DNA of 64,000 nt. Source: Streptomyces ipomoeae 91-03 (GTDB lineage Bacteria; Actinomycetota; Actinomycetes; Streptomycetales; Streptomycetaceae). The notes below the pieces were generated by a model. It made no database searches and was not told the DNA's origin. It saw only the letters and a program-made list of their open reading frames with translations. Location: assembly GCF_000317595.1 (NCBI RefSeq), contig NZ_AEJC01000517.1, positions 1 to 64,000 on the forward strand. Reading direction: 5' to 3'. This document shows, one piece after another, positions 8,291-16,464 of this stretch. Position numbers and translations under genes: made by a program. Position 1 is the first letter of the stretch. Each line of letters opens with the position of its first letter.

Positions 8291-8940
8291 TCGGGGCACT
8301 CCTTCCAGGCCAAGTGGTAGATCGTGCTGATGTCACCGTCCGTCGAGTCCATGGTCATGAAGCTCGTGGTGTTGGTCGGTGACGTACCCCGGTTCACGCG
8401 CAGCTCGGTGTTGACGTTGAAGTTGCGTTCGACACCGCAGGGCGCCCAGACCAGTTGGGCCCAGTCGGTCTCGTCGGTGGCCTGCCAGTTGTCCTCGTAG
8501 GGGCCGTTGAAGGCGTGAGATCGGGAGGCCGTGTCCGGGGAGCCCTGGAAGTAGTACGAGGCCTTCTGGGTGCCGTTGGCGCCGCGCTGCAGGGAGGCGA
8601 AGCCTCGGTAGTCGACGCTCGCGATGGCGTAGGTGAAGCCCTGCGGCACATGAACGATCAGGTTGAGCTGGCAGTTCTTGCGGAACGCGGTGGAGGGGGC
8701 GCCGCCGCCGACCTGGGCGAGGTAGTCGCTGTAGGTCACGGTGAACGCGGTGTTGTCGGGGGACACGGCGACCGCGGCCGTGCCCTGGGGACAGCCGGAG
8801 CCGTTCACCGTGGCGACCTTGATGACGATCTTGTCCGGGGGCGGGTTGTCGAACGGCGATTCGGCCGACGCGGTGGGCGCGGGAAGCGCGGTGGCGAAGA
8901 GGGCGGCCATGGCGCCGCCCATCAGGAGACCACGAACCAT
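8284..8940 (-). CDS. secreted DUF4360 domain protein
   Basis: A 218-aa exported protein with a Sec signal peptide (about 1-26, MGGAMAALFATALPAPTASA then cleavage). The mature part carries the DUF4360 pattern: VNGSGCPQGTAAVAVSPDNTAFTVTYSDY, FRKNCQLNLIVHVPQGF, and a C-terminal Cys-containing segment. Four mature Cys could form two disulfides. DUF4360 proteins are found in actinomycetes and fungi; function unknown. The ATG at 8940 follows GGAGAAC; in-frame Met codons further upstream lack a better site. Confidence 0.85.
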   Translation of the reverse strand: MVRGLLMGGAMAALFATALPAPTASAESPFDNPPPDKIVIKVATVNGSGCPQGTAAVAVSPDNTAFTVTYSDYLAQVGGGAPSTAFRKNCQLNLIVHVPQGFTYAIASVDYRGFASLQRGANGTQKASYYFQGSPDTASRSHAFNGPYEDNWQATDETDWAQLVWAPCGVERNFNVNTELRVNRGTSPTNTTSFMTMDSTDGDISTIYHLAWKECPEA

Positions 8941-9066
8941 GGGGGGTTCTCCAATCAGAGACATGCACATGTCAAGAGGCATGCGCGACGACCCCGCCGT
9001 CTGTGAAAGAGCTGTGAAGACCGAGGGGCGACCGCATCGTATGGACCCCGAGCGGGCACGGCTAGA

Positions 9067-9101
9067 GCGATCTCCGGCCAACCCTGGCGGCCGGAGATCG
9101 C
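9067..9101. terminator. 13-bp perfect hairpin upstream of the DUF4360 gene
   Basis: gcgatctccggcc (9067-9079) pairs perfectly with 9089-9101, loop 9 nt. A CCCTTTTCCC run follows on the plus strand. It separates the two minus-strand genes and probably terminates read-through into the DUF4360 gene. Confidence 0.5.
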
Positions 9102-9203
9102 CCTTTTCCCTGCTGGCCGGAGCCGGACCCTCCCCTTCCCGGCGGCAGCCGAAGCCCCTCCCCCACCGGCACCCCTCAGCGTCTCGACACCCTCTCGACG
9201 CAA

Positions 9204-9237
9204 CGGTGCCGCCCACCCCGAGGAGTGGACGGCACCG
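9204..9237 (-). terminator. terminator hairpin of the 9262-9576 gene
   Basis: An 8-bp outer stem (cggtgccg/cggcaccg) plus an inner CCAC/GTGG stem lies 25 bp beyond the stop codon on the minus strand. Confidence 0.5.
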
Positions 9238-9261
9238 GAGGTTCGACCCAGCGGGACGACG

Positions 9262-9576
9262 TCAGCGGCTGTACCGCATCAGCGCCCGCACCATGTGGCA
9301 CGTGGTGTCCGACGGCGGATGCACCCCGATGAGTTCGGCGGTGCTCCGGATCGTCTCGTTGCGCGCCTGGTTCGGCATGTAGACACCGGAGTCGAGCAGG
9401 GCGATGGCGAGGCGCATGGCCTTCAGACGCCGGTTGTGGGTGATGTACCACTCACGCGGGCGGCCGGGCGGCAGTGTGTGCTTCACCACGGGTGCGTACG
9501 GCAGGTCGAGCAGGACGGGATGCTGAGCGGTGGACTGGGTGGGCAGCGGCTTCGACTTCAGTGCGGCAGCGGGCAC
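9262..9576 (-). CDS. conserved hypothetical protein, about 104 aa
   Basis: A small basic protein without signal or membrane segment. Recognisable but unnamed features are PLPTQSTAQHPVLLDLPYAPVVKHTLPPGRPREWYITHNRRLKAM and a helical C-terminus ending VRALMRYSR. AGGAGG at 9583-9588 lies 6 nt before a GTG at 9576 but directly abuts the ATG at 9582, so GTG is the more likely start. Possibly a DNA- or RNA-associated small protein given its charge; this is inference only. Confidence 0.6.
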   Translation of the reverse strand: MPAAALKSKPLPTQSTAQHPVLLDLPYAPVVKHTLPPGRPREWYITHNRRLKAMRLAIALLDSGVYMPNQARNETIRSTAELIGVHPPSDTTCHMVRALMRYSR

Positions 9577-9753
9577 GGACATCCTCCTGTCGCGGTCTGG
9601 GCGCCGCCGGAAATCCCCCGTCGGCAACCCTCGAACACTGCTTCTATTTTACTACCCCCCACTGACAATCGCCCCTGGCCAGAAGGCCTTGCGGGGCTTC
9701 TGTGACACGGGTGGGACACGGGTTTTCGCGGGCCTCCCGCTACCGTTGGCGAC

Positions 9754-10113
9754 ATGGAGATCTGGATCAATCCGGCCTGTTCCAAGTGCCGCAGCGCGAT
9801 CGGTCTGCTCGACGCGGAGGGCGCCGAGTACACCGTGCGTCGCTATCTGGAGGACGTCCCGAGCGAGGACGAGATCCGCGAGGTGCTGGACCGGCTCGGG
9901 CTCGAACCGTGGGACATCACACGCACCCAGGAGGCGGTGGCGCAGGAGCTCGGCCTCAAGGAGTGGGCACGGGACGCCGGTGCGCGCGACCGCTGGGTCA
10001 AGGCCCTCGCCGAGCACCCGAAGCTGATCCAGCGACCGATCATCACCGCGGACGACGGCACGGCGGTGGTGGCCCGTACGGAGGAGGCCGTACGGGACGC
10101 GCTGGCCGGATGA
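9754..10113 (+). CDS. ArsC/Spx-family thioredoxin-fold protein
   Basis: At 119 aa it matches the glutaredoxin-linked ArsC family. It opens IWINPACSKCRSAIGLLDAEG, with the reactive Cys in CSKC near residue 10, and contains RPIITADDG, where the arsenate reductase family has the RPI(V) motif. Classic ArsC reduces arsenate with glutaredoxin/glutathione; Streptomyces lacks glutathione, so mycothiol or another thiol may serve. No ars operon genes neighbour it, so it may be a general reductase or regulator rather than arsenic resistance. ATG at 9754. Confidence 0.85.
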   Translation: MEIWINPACSKCRSAIGLLDAEGAEYTVRRYLEDVPSEDEIREVLDRLGLEPWDITRTQEAVAQELGLKEWARDAGARDRWVKALAEHPKLIQRPIITADDGTAVVARTEEAVRDALAG

Positions 10114-10227
10114 CGCCCCAGTCCGCTGTGACATGCGCTGCTTGAGCGTTTCCCGTGACCGTTGAGTGACTTCGTTCGGCATCTCGTACGTAGCGACGTA
10201 CGCTCGCCCATCTCTCAGGAGGCGCGC

Positions 10228-10887
10228 ATGTCGCGTAGGAGAACGCTCAGTACGAAGAAGAAGGTCGCGCTGTTCGTGACAGCGGCGGCGGTCGCGGGAG
10301 GCGGGGCCTTCGCCATGGCGGCCACGTCGAACGCCGCGCAGACCGCGGCGGAGTCGAACGTCTGCCAGGGGCTGGCCACCGCGCTCGGCAACAACGAGCG
10401 GTTCATCGCGGGCCAGAAGGCGAACCCCGACGCCCAGTCGGAGGCACGTATCGCCAACCGCGAGGCGGTCATCGCCCAGATCAAGGTCCAGCAGAAGGCG
10501 TCCGGGTGCGTCGTCGGGGAGTCGGCTCAGGGCTCCCGGGCAGCACAGCCCGCGCAGCCCTCGGCACCGGCCGCGGAGACCGGGGAGTCGGCTCAGGACC
10601 CCCAGGGCGACGAGGCCGCGGGGAACGCGGGCGGCGCCGGCGAGCGGGTCTGCGACGGCTCCACCGTCACCCTCTCCGGTGAGGACGGCGCCCCGGCGGC
10701 GTCCAGCGACGAGTTCCCGGCCGGTACGAAGCTGAGGGTGACCAACCTGGACAACGACAAGTCCACGACCGTGGAGGTGACCTCGGTCTCCGGCAGCTGC
10801 GTTCTGCTGAACGACGCCGCCTTCGAGCAGGTCAGGGAGCCCGGCAAGTTCCTGATCCGCCGCGCCCTGATCGAGAAGGTGGGGTGA
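10228..10887 (+). CDS. secreted Ala/Gln-rich protein
   Basis: A 219-aa protein with a clear signal peptide (KKKVALFVTAAAVAGGGAFAMAATSNA, about 10-38). A helical mature domain contains NVCQGLATALGNNERFIAGQKANP, then comes a low-complexity AQPAQPSAP linker (about 108-140), and a C-terminal domain with GERVCDGSTVTLSGEDG and a final FLIRRALIEKVG. Each folded part has two Cys. The N-terminal domain resembles the helical part that precedes the linker in the DUF1996 protein at 14769. AGGAGG sits just before ATG 10228; function unknown. Confidence 0.7.
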   Translation: MSRRRTLSTKKKVALFVTAAAVAGGGAFAMAATSNAAQTAAESNVCQGLATALGNNERFIAGQKANPDAQSEARIANREAVIAQIKVQQKASGCVVGESAQGSRAAQPAQPSAPAAETGESAQDPQGDEAAGNAGGAGERVCDGSTVTLSGEDGAPAASSDEFPAGTKLRVTNLDNDKSTTVEVTSVSGSCVLLNDAAFEQVREPGKFLIRRALIEKVG

Positions 10888-10972
10888 GCCCGGCCCGGGC
10901 GGCGCGACGGGCCTGATCGACTCGGTGAGGTGAGAAGATCGGCGGCCGTCCGGGACAGCCGTACGACAGTGC

Positions 10973-11014
10973 CGTCGGCCCTGTCGCTCTCCACGGAGAG
11001 TGGCAGGGCCGACG
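10973..11014 (+). terminator. hairpin downstream of secreted protein gene
   Basis: An 11-bp perfect stem (10973-10983 with 11004-11014) with an inner CTCT/AGAG pairing, about 85 bp after the stop of the secreted protein gene. Likely a terminator insulating glnII. Confidence 0.55.
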
Positions 11015-11159
11015 CGCGCTCGGACACGTACGGCACCGGTCGACCCCGTGGCGCCCGGTCAACCCCATCGCATACGAGCCGTCCCGCGGCGTCGGCTCAC
11101 AGTCGGGGCCCAGGGTGTGTGAACGCGTCGGGCCGTGAATCGCGCCACAGAGACCCCCG

Positions 11160-11197
11160 GTAACACGGGGTTCACATTCGAGCAATGATCGGGAAAT
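11160..11197 (+). promoter_or_regulatory. GlnR-like operator upstream of glnII
   Basis: Half-sites GTAAC, TTCAC, GCAAT and GAAAT occur at exact 11-bp phasing (11160, 11171, 11182, 11193). This matches the gTnAC/GaAAC alternation only approximately but in the correct register. glnII is a known GlnR target in S. coelicolor, which supports the call. Confidence 0.6.
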
Positions 11198-11298
11198 CGC
11201 ACGTTGACAGGCTGCCGGGCATCAGCGCGGCGTTTCAGTGCCGCAGCGCCGCAGCACCCGCAATTGCGCCTAGTGACCCACCCCGAAGGATGTGTCCC

Positions 11299-12330
11299 GT
11301 GACCTTCAAGGCTGAGTACATCTGGATCGACGGCACCGAGCCGACGGCCAAGCTCCGTTCCAAGACCAAGATCATCGCGGGTGAGCCCGCCGGTCTGGAC
11401 GCGCTGCCGATCTGGGGCTTCGACGGGTCATCCACGAACCAGGCCGAGGGCCACGCCTCGGACTGTGTCCTCAAGCCTGTCTTCACCTGCCCCGACCCGA
11501 TCCGCGGCGGCGACGACGTCCTCGTCCTGTGCGAGGTCCTGAACATCGACATGACGCCGCACCCGTCCAACACGCGTGCCGCGCTGACCGAGGTGGCGGA
11601 GAAGTTCGCCGCGCAGGAGCCGATCTTCGGTATCGAGCAGGAGTACACGTTCTTCGACGGCTCCCGTCCGCTGGGCTTCCCCGAGGGCGGCTTCCCGGCC
11701 CCCCAGGGCGGCTACTACTGCGGTGTCGGCGCCGACGAGATCTTCGGCCGTGAGGTCGTCGAGGCCCACCTGGACAACTGCCTGAAGGCCGGCCTCGGCA
11801 TCTCCGGCATCAACGCCGAGGTCATGCCCGGCCAGTGGGAGTTCCAGGTCGGCCCGCTGTCCCCGCTGGAGGTCGCCGACCAGCTGTGGGTGGCCCGCTG
11901 GCTGCTCTACCGCACCGCCGAGGACTTCGGCATCTCCGCCACCCTCGACCCGAAGCCGGTCAAGGGCGACTGGAACGGCGCCGGCGCGCACACCAACTTC
12001 TCCACCAAGGCGATGCGCGAGGGCTACGACGCGATCATCACCGCGTGCGAGTCGCTGGGCGAGGGCTCGAAGCCGCTCGACCACGTCAAGAACTACGGCG
12101 CCGGCATCGACGACCGCCTGACCGGTCTGCACGAGACCGCCCCGTGGAACGAGTACTCGTACGGCGTCTCCAACCGCGGCGCCTCGGTCCGTATCCCGTG
12201 GCAGGTCGAGAAGGACGGCAAGGGTTACATCGAGGACCGTCGTCCGAACGCCAACGTCGACCCGTACATCGTGACGCGTCTGATCGTCGACACCTGCTGC
12301 TCCGCGCTGGAGAAGGTCGGCCAGGTCTGA
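11299..12330 (+). CDS. glnII: glutamine synthetase type II (eukaryotic-like)
   Basis: A 343-aa GSII starting TFKAEYIWIDGTEPTAKLRSK, the usual length. Signatures are WGFDGSSTNQAEGHASDCVLKPV, GIEQEYTFFD (Glu metal ligands), the WNGAGAHTNFSTK ATP loop and the C-terminal EDRRPNANVDPY. It performs the same reaction as GlnA but forms a decamer, is heat-labile, and lacks the adenylylation loop, so GlnE does not control it. The GTG at 11299 has GAAGGA 8 nt upstream. A GlnR-like operator precedes the gene and a long hairpin terminator follows. Confidence 0.97.
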   Translation: MTFKAEYIWIDGTEPTAKLRSKTKIIAGEPAGLDALPIWGFDGSSTNQAEGHASDCVLKPVFTCPDPIRGGDDVLVLCEVLNIDMTPHPSNTRAALTEVAEKFAAQEPIFGIEQEYTFFDGSRPLGFPEGGFPAPQGGYYCGVGADEIFGREVVEAHLDNCLKAGLGISGINAEVMPGQWEFQVGPLSPLEVADQLWVARWLLYRTAEDFGISATLDPKPVKGDWNGAGAHTNFSTKAMREGYDAIITACESLGEGSKPLDHVKNYGAGIDDRLTGLHETAPWNEYSYGVSNRGASVRIPWQVEKDGKGYIEDRRPNANVDPYIVTRLIVDTCCSALEKVGQV

Positions 12331-12360
12331 TCGCCGCGCGGGATCCGCGAAGGGTTCCTT

Positions 12361-12397
12361 GAAGGGGGCGTCCACCGTCCGGGTGGGCGCCCCCTTC
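12361..12397 (+). terminator. glnII terminator
   Basis: gaagggggcg pairs with cgcccccttc around an inner CCACC/GGGTGG stem, forming a long GC-rich hairpin 30 bp after the glnII stop. Confidence 0.75.
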
Positions 12398-12445
12398 GCC
12401 ATGCCCCGTGATCGCGTTGTCAGTGGGGCATGTCATGGTGAGGGC

Positions 12446-13441
12446 ATGAAGATCTACGGGGGCGACCCGACCGGTGCGTCCGAGCTGGCGGTCAAGGTCG
12501 AGACGGAGAACTGGCAGAAGCACGCGCGGATCACGGCGGAGCGACTGCGGGAGCTGGTGTGCCGGATCGGCGGTGAGGGCGACCGGTTCCTGGTCGTGCA
12601 GCGGATACCGGACGTGCCGGATGTCTTCATCCAGGTCTGGCACGAGCGAACCGGTGCCGACGACGGGGAGTACCAGCTGGAGTACCGGGAGGGACGCGAC
12701 CGGTTCTTCGGGGCGGTCCTCACCGACCGGGAGCGCGTCGCCGAGGCCATGACCGGCTGGGCGCGGCGCGTGGAGGGCTGGGACACCGGCATCGAGTGGA
12801 CCGCCGTCGAGCACGACGCCCCCGAGGAGGTGCCGGAACTCCCGGACGACGTACGGGAGGAGGTCGAGGAGCGGATACGGGAACTGCTGCGCTGCGGGTA
12901 CGACGACCGGGCCCGGCTGAGCGAGGCCGCCGAGGAGTATCTGGTCGACGATGGGGGCCCCTCCCGCTCGGGCGAAGCCGAGAGCGGGGGAGAGCGGCCC
13001 GTCTCCTCCGCGCAGGCCCGGCAGCTCGTCGACCGGCTGTGGGTCGAGCGGCTCGCCGAGCAGGAGACCTGGGACGGGGTCACGGACCCCGAGCGGATCA
13101 CCCGAGCCTTCGAGACGCTCCAGGCCGAGCACGCCATCACGGCCCGGGAGAACTTCACCTGCTGCCGCAACTGCGGTACGAGCGAGATAGGCGCCGAAAG
13201 CGCGGAGGGCGCACGGGGGTTCGTGTTCTTCCACTCGCAGTGCACCGAGGGCGCCGCCGCCGGGCATGGACTGATGCTGCTGTACGGCGGGTTCGACGGG
13301 TCGGCCGAGACGACGACGGCCGTCGGGCACGAGGTCGTGGCCGCCCTCGCGGCGGAAGGACTGTCCACGGAGTGGGACGGCGATCCGGGCACGGCCATCA
13401 CCGTCACCCCGCTGGACTGGCGGAAACGGCTGGTCGGCTGA
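12446..13441 (+). CDS. DUF6891 family protein
   Basis: A 331-aa cytoplasmic protein. The N-terminal half (1-135) contains GEGDRFLVVQRIPDVPDVFIQVWHE and a strand-rich core. The C-terminal half has the DUF6891 hallmark NFTCCRNCGTSEIG, then FVFFHSQCTEGAAAGHGLMLLYGGF and WDGDPGTAITVTPLDWRKRL. Function unknown. Between the domains, about residues 171-184 (SRSGEAESGGE) are encoded by a palindromic intergenic repeat also found inside the BTAD regulator gene, i.e. a repeat absorbed in frame. The ATG at 12446 lies just after the glnII terminator. Confidence 0.75.
   Translation: MKIYGGDPTGASELAVKVETENWQKHARITAERLRELVCRIGGEGDRFLVVQRIPDVPDVFIQVWHERTGADDGEYQLEYREGRDRFFGAVLTDRERVAEAMTGWARRVEGWDTGIEWTAVEHDAPEEVPELPDDVREEVEERIRELLRCGYDDRARLSEAAEEYLVDDGGPSRSGEAESGGERPVSSAQARQLVDRLWVERLAEQETWDGVTDPERITRAFETLQAEHAITARENFTCCRNCGTSEIGAESAEGARGFVFFHSQCTEGAAAGHGLMLLYGGFDGSAETTTAVGHEVVAALAAEGLSTEWDGDPGTAITVTPLDWRKRLVG
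12955..12996. repeat. palindromic Streptomyces repeat inside coding sequence
   Basis: The GC-rich palindrome (core ccgctcgggcgaagccgaga, then gcggggga) is in frame in the DUF6891 gene. It is nearly identical, in the same coding orientation, to 61049-61089 inside the BTAD gene. Confidence 0.75.
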
Positions 13442-13530
13442 GGTCCTGGCACATCCGGGTCACGTTCGAGAAGCGTCCAAGCGGTGAGAGGAGGGTCCTG
13501 CTGGACGCCTGTGTCTGCTTCAATGAGGCC

Positions 13531-13653
13531 ATGGCCAGTATCCAGAATCGACGCGCGACGGGTCGTCATGACCTCGAGCCCTTCTGGCCTTCCCGTCAGC
13601 ACCACGACTTCGACCGGGTGTGTCGCCGCGCGATGAACGCGCCGGCCCTCTAA
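13531..13653 (+). CDS. 40-aa conserved-type peptide gene
   Basis: Encodes MASIQNRRATGRHDLEPF followed by a Trp-Pro-Ser, a His-His-Asp-Phe-Asp run and the ending CRRAMNAPAL. GC-rich third positions and a compact stop support a real small gene. It has no membrane segment and is basic with two aromatic clusters. It lies 121 bp before the orphan OmpR-type regulator and may be its 5' partner. The start ATG at 13531 has only GAGG close by; a better AGGAGG at 13490-13496 has no start codon at normal distance. Confidence 0.5.
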   Translation: MASIQNRRATGRHDLEPFWPSRQHHDFDRVCRRAMNAPAL

Positions 13654-13774
13654 AGCCGTACACCCCGGTCTTCGGCCGGCGCGACAACGACGTACGTCCC
13701 TCGGCGGATCCGGCCACGAACCCGGCCGTCGAGGTCTCCCGGACGAACTTCTCGCGCGAAAGAGCTGACCTCTC

Positions 13775-14419
13775 ATGGCGAACACCCGTTCTCTCTCGAC
13801 CGCCACCACTCTGACCGCCGCCCCGGGCTCCGCGTCGGTCGCCGCCGCCTCCTCTCCGTCCACCGGTTCGGCCCGGCATCGGCTGCGTGCCGTGGGCGGG
13901 GCGATGATCGGGATCGAGAGCCTGGGGGAGAACGTGGCGGACTTCCTGCCGCCGGGGGCCACCTGGCTGCCCGCGCCCCAGCACACGCTGCCGACGTTGC
14001 CGGGTCAGCCGCCGATGGTCGGCTATCTGGTGCTCGTGCCGGCCGACCAGCAGCCGCCGGTGCTGCCGTTGGGCGTCGCGGGCGAGAGGGCGGGTGACGG
14101 TACGGCCGCCGGGGGTGTCGACGCCGACCCGTTGGTCCGCGTCGACACCGTGCAGCGCACCGCCGAGGTCGACGGGCGGCAGCTCGACCTCACCTACCTG
14201 GAGTTCGAACTGCTCGCCCACCTCGTTGCGCATCCCCACCGGGTGCATACCCGCGATCAGTTGGTCACGACTGTGTGGGGCTATGGGCATGTGGGCGACG
14301 GTCGTACCGTCGACGTCCATATCGCCCGGCTTCGCCGCAAGTTGGGGGCGGAGTTCCGGCAGGCGATCCAGACGGTGCGGCGGGTGGGGTACAAGTACGC
14401 GCCGCCGGTGGCACGTTGA
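13775..14419 (+). CDS. orphan OmpR/PhoB-type winged-helix regulator
   Basis: This 214-aa protein has a disordered Ala/Ser/Thr-rich N-terminus (1-40), a poorly conserved middle, and a complete OmpR-type DNA-binding domain (about 122-212): LDLTYLEFELLAHLVAHPHRVHTRDQL, VDVHIARLRRKLG and VRRVGYKYAPP. There is no receiver domain and no DDK phosphoacceptor, and no histidine kinase nearby, so it is not a conventional response regulator. Related kinase-independent proteins are known in streptomycetes; the signal here is unknown. Confidence 0.85.
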   Translation: MANTRSLSTATTLTAAPGSASVAAASSPSTGSARHRLRAVGGAMIGIESLGENVADFLPPGATWLPAPQHTLPTLPGQPPMVGYLVLVPADQQPPVLPLGVAGERAGDGTAAGGVDADPLVRVDTVQRTAEVDGRQLDLTYLEFELLAHLVAHPHRVHTRDQLVTTVWGYGHVGDGRTVDVHIARLRRKLGAEFRQAIQTVRRVGYKYAPPVAR

Positions 14420-14768
14420 GGGTCGCGCTGCGCCCGCCCTCCCCCCTCGCCCCAGCGGCACGACTGCCCGCGGCCAGGACAGCGCGACATAGGCCGACAA
14501 TCGGCGCGTCGGGGTCCTTCACGCATATCTTGACCGGCGTCGCCGAAACGTGCCCTTCCCGGGCGCCGCCGAGGGCCCGGCCCGTGCACAGCCCGTGCCG
14601 GAACTGCAACTCCCCGTATTTCGTGGGGTGTTGAAACCAGTTTGTCCCGCGAATCTCTCAGCAATTTCTGAGTCGGCTGAACACTCCTGAGGCGCGCGCC
14701 GTATTGGAGGGAGCCGCTTCACTCCTGTCGGGCGCCTCGATGCCCCGCAAGGAAGTCAGAGGAGTTCC
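14420..14768. other. 349-bp intergenic region upstream of DUF1996 gene
   Basis: No credible coding sequence. It has a locally AT-richer stretch (about 14600-14690) likely carrying the DUF1996 promoter. A weak ECF-like GGAAC at 14599 is followed 17 nt later by CGTGG; this is a low-confidence assignment. Confidence 0.4.
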
Positions 14769-16358
14769 ATGGGACGCAACACACGCAAACGACGTTCGCC
14801 GCTGGCCGTTCGGGCCGTTGCCGCATCGGCGGCGCTCGCGGTCGCGGGCGGCGGGCTGGTCTGGGCGAACTTCTACGCCTCAGCGGGCGAGAACAAGTCC
14901 GAGCAGAACAGCACGCTGGCTTCCGCGCAGGTGGCCACCATCGACTGCCCGGACGTCGGCCAGCAGCTGACCAGCGTGCCCACGAAGGCGCGCGCGGGCG
15001 TCGCCAAGGAGCTGGCACTGCTGGACCAGCAGATCACCCAGGCGTACAAGCGCCTGGCGGACACCCGGCAGGCCCAGGCGGGAGACCCCGGCTTCGTCAA
15101 CAACGCCATTCTCAGCCCGCTGAAGTCCAAGCGAGTCGCCACCCTCGACCGGATCGGCACCAACATCCGGAACGCGGGCGGCCAGGCTCCGCAGGGGCTG
15201 GAACAGCTCGCCACCTGCCAGGGGAAGGCTGACCAGAACCAGCCCAACGCCGGTGGCGGCCAGGGCGGCGGCCGGAACCAGGGTGGCGGTGGCCGGAACC
15301 AGGGCCGGAACCAGGGCCAGGGCCAGAACCAGGGCCAGAACCAGGGTGGCGACGGCCAGAACCAGGGCAACAACGGTCAGGGCCAGGGCAACAACGGTCA
15401 GGGCCAGAACCAGGGGCAGGGCGGCAACGGTCCGGCCGCGGCCGACTTCGTGGACATCACCACCGTCCAGCCGAACGGCGGCCCGAAGGGCGTGAACGGC
15501 AACGGTCTGGCGGCGAACGGTGACAGCGGTTCGACGGGTACGTTCACCACGAGCTGCGGCACGAACGAGAACGAGAACCGCAACTCGGACAACGTGATCG
15601 TCGCTCCCGGTGTCAGCAACGGTGCCCAGCACCAGCACGACTACGTCGGCAACCAGAGCAACAACGCGTTCGCGAGCGACCAGGACCTGGCCAACGCGCA
15701 GACCACCTGCCAGAACCAGGGTGACAAGTCGTCGTACTTCTGGCCGGTCATTCGTCTGCAGGACGGTACGAACGACATCGACGCCAACGCCCCCGGTGGC
15801 GGTCAGGACGGCAACGTCGGCCGGATCGTGGAGCCCAGCCAGGCGGAGCTGAAGTTCGTGGGCAACAAGAAGGGCGACGTCGTCGCGATGCCGCAGGCCC
15901 TGCGCATCATCACCGGTGACGCCAAGTCCTTCGTGAACGGCCTGGGCAACGCCAACACGAACTGGAGCTGCACCGGCTTCGAGGACCGGGTCGTGACGGA
16001 CAAGTACCCGATCTGCCCGCAGGGCAGCTCCGTGGTGCGGACGTCCTTCTTCCAGAGCTGCTGGGACGGCCAGAACATCGACAGCGCCAACCACCGTACG
16101 CACGTCGACTTCGTCGAGGCGGACGGCAGCTGCTCGAACGGCTTCCAGGCCATCCCCCAGCTCCAGGTCCGCCTGGTCTACGACATCCCGGCGCCGTCGA
16201 TCCAGAACGGGCAGCTGCAGAACGCGTACGCGATCGACTCCTTCCCGGACCAGCTGCACAAGGCGATCACGGACCACAACGACTTCATCAACTTCTTCGA
16301 CCAGAACACGATGAACCAGATGGTCCAGTGCATCAACAGCGGCCAGGACTGCCAGTAG
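14769..16358 (+). CDS. secreted DUF1996 domain protein
   Basis: A 529-aa exported protein. The signal peptide (about 15-40) is followed by a helical Cys-containing domain (about 50-155) and a low-complexity Gly/Gln/Asn linker (about 158-218, NQGQ-type repeats). The DUF1996 domain (about 225-510) begins FTTSCGTNENENRNSDNVIVAPG and contains the conserved HQHDYVGN and HRTHVDF segments. DUF1996 occurs in fungi and actinomycetes and is of unknown function; the conserved His residues suggest metal or carbohydrate binding. GAGGAG precedes ATG 14769. A perfect hairpin follows the gene. Confidence 0.9.
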   Translation: MGRNTRKRRSPLAVRAVAASAALAVAGGGLVWANFYASAGENKSEQNSTLASAQVATIDCPDVGQQLTSVPTKARAGVAKELALLDQQITQAYKRLADTRQAQAGDPGFVNNAILSPLKSKRVATLDRIGTNIRNAGGQAPQGLEQLATCQGKADQNQPNAGGGQGGGRNQGGGGRNQGRNQGQGQNQGQNQGGDGQNQGNNGQGQGNNGQGQNQGQGGNGPAAADFVDITTVQPNGGPKGVNGNGLAANGDSGSTGTFTTSCGTNENENRNSDNVIVAPGVSNGAQHQHDYVGNQSNNAFASDQDLANAQTTCQNQGDKSSYFWPVIRLQDGTNDIDANAPGGGQDGNVGRIVEPSQAELKFVGNKKGDVVAMPQALRIITGDAKSFVNGLGNANTNWSCTGFEDRVVTDKYPICPQGSSVVRTSFFQSCWDGQNIDSANHRTHVDFVEADGSCSNGFQAIPQLQVRLVYDIPAPSIQNGQLQNAYAIDSFPDQLHKAITDHNDFINFFDQNTMNQMVQCINSGQDCQ

Positions 16359-16381
16359 GGCTGAGCCTCTGAGCCACTAGG

Positions 16382-16413
16382 AAGCCGGCGGTGGGTTTTC
16401 CCACCGCCGGCTT
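16382..16413 (+). terminator. DUF1996 gene terminator
   Basis: A perfect 14-bp stem (16382-16395 with 16400-16413), TTTT loop, followed by TCGTTT. It can also serve the convergent lipoprotein gene. Confidence 0.85.
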
Positions 16414-16464
16414 TCGTTTGCCTCCCGCCCCCGACCCCCGACCCCGTTCCCGGTGCCCGCGTGC

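Larger units (their letters stand above)
10888..11298. other. 411-bp region upstream of glnII
   Basis: Contains a strong hairpin (10973-11014) and the GlnR-like array (11160-11197). No convincing coding sequence was seen. An in-frame extension of glnII to 11185 covers the regulatory array and is rejected. Confidence 0.6.

Noticed and set aside
9754..10113. Arsenic resistance operon
   Set aside because: Only an ArsC/Spx-like gene is present; no arsB/acr3 or arsR nearby.
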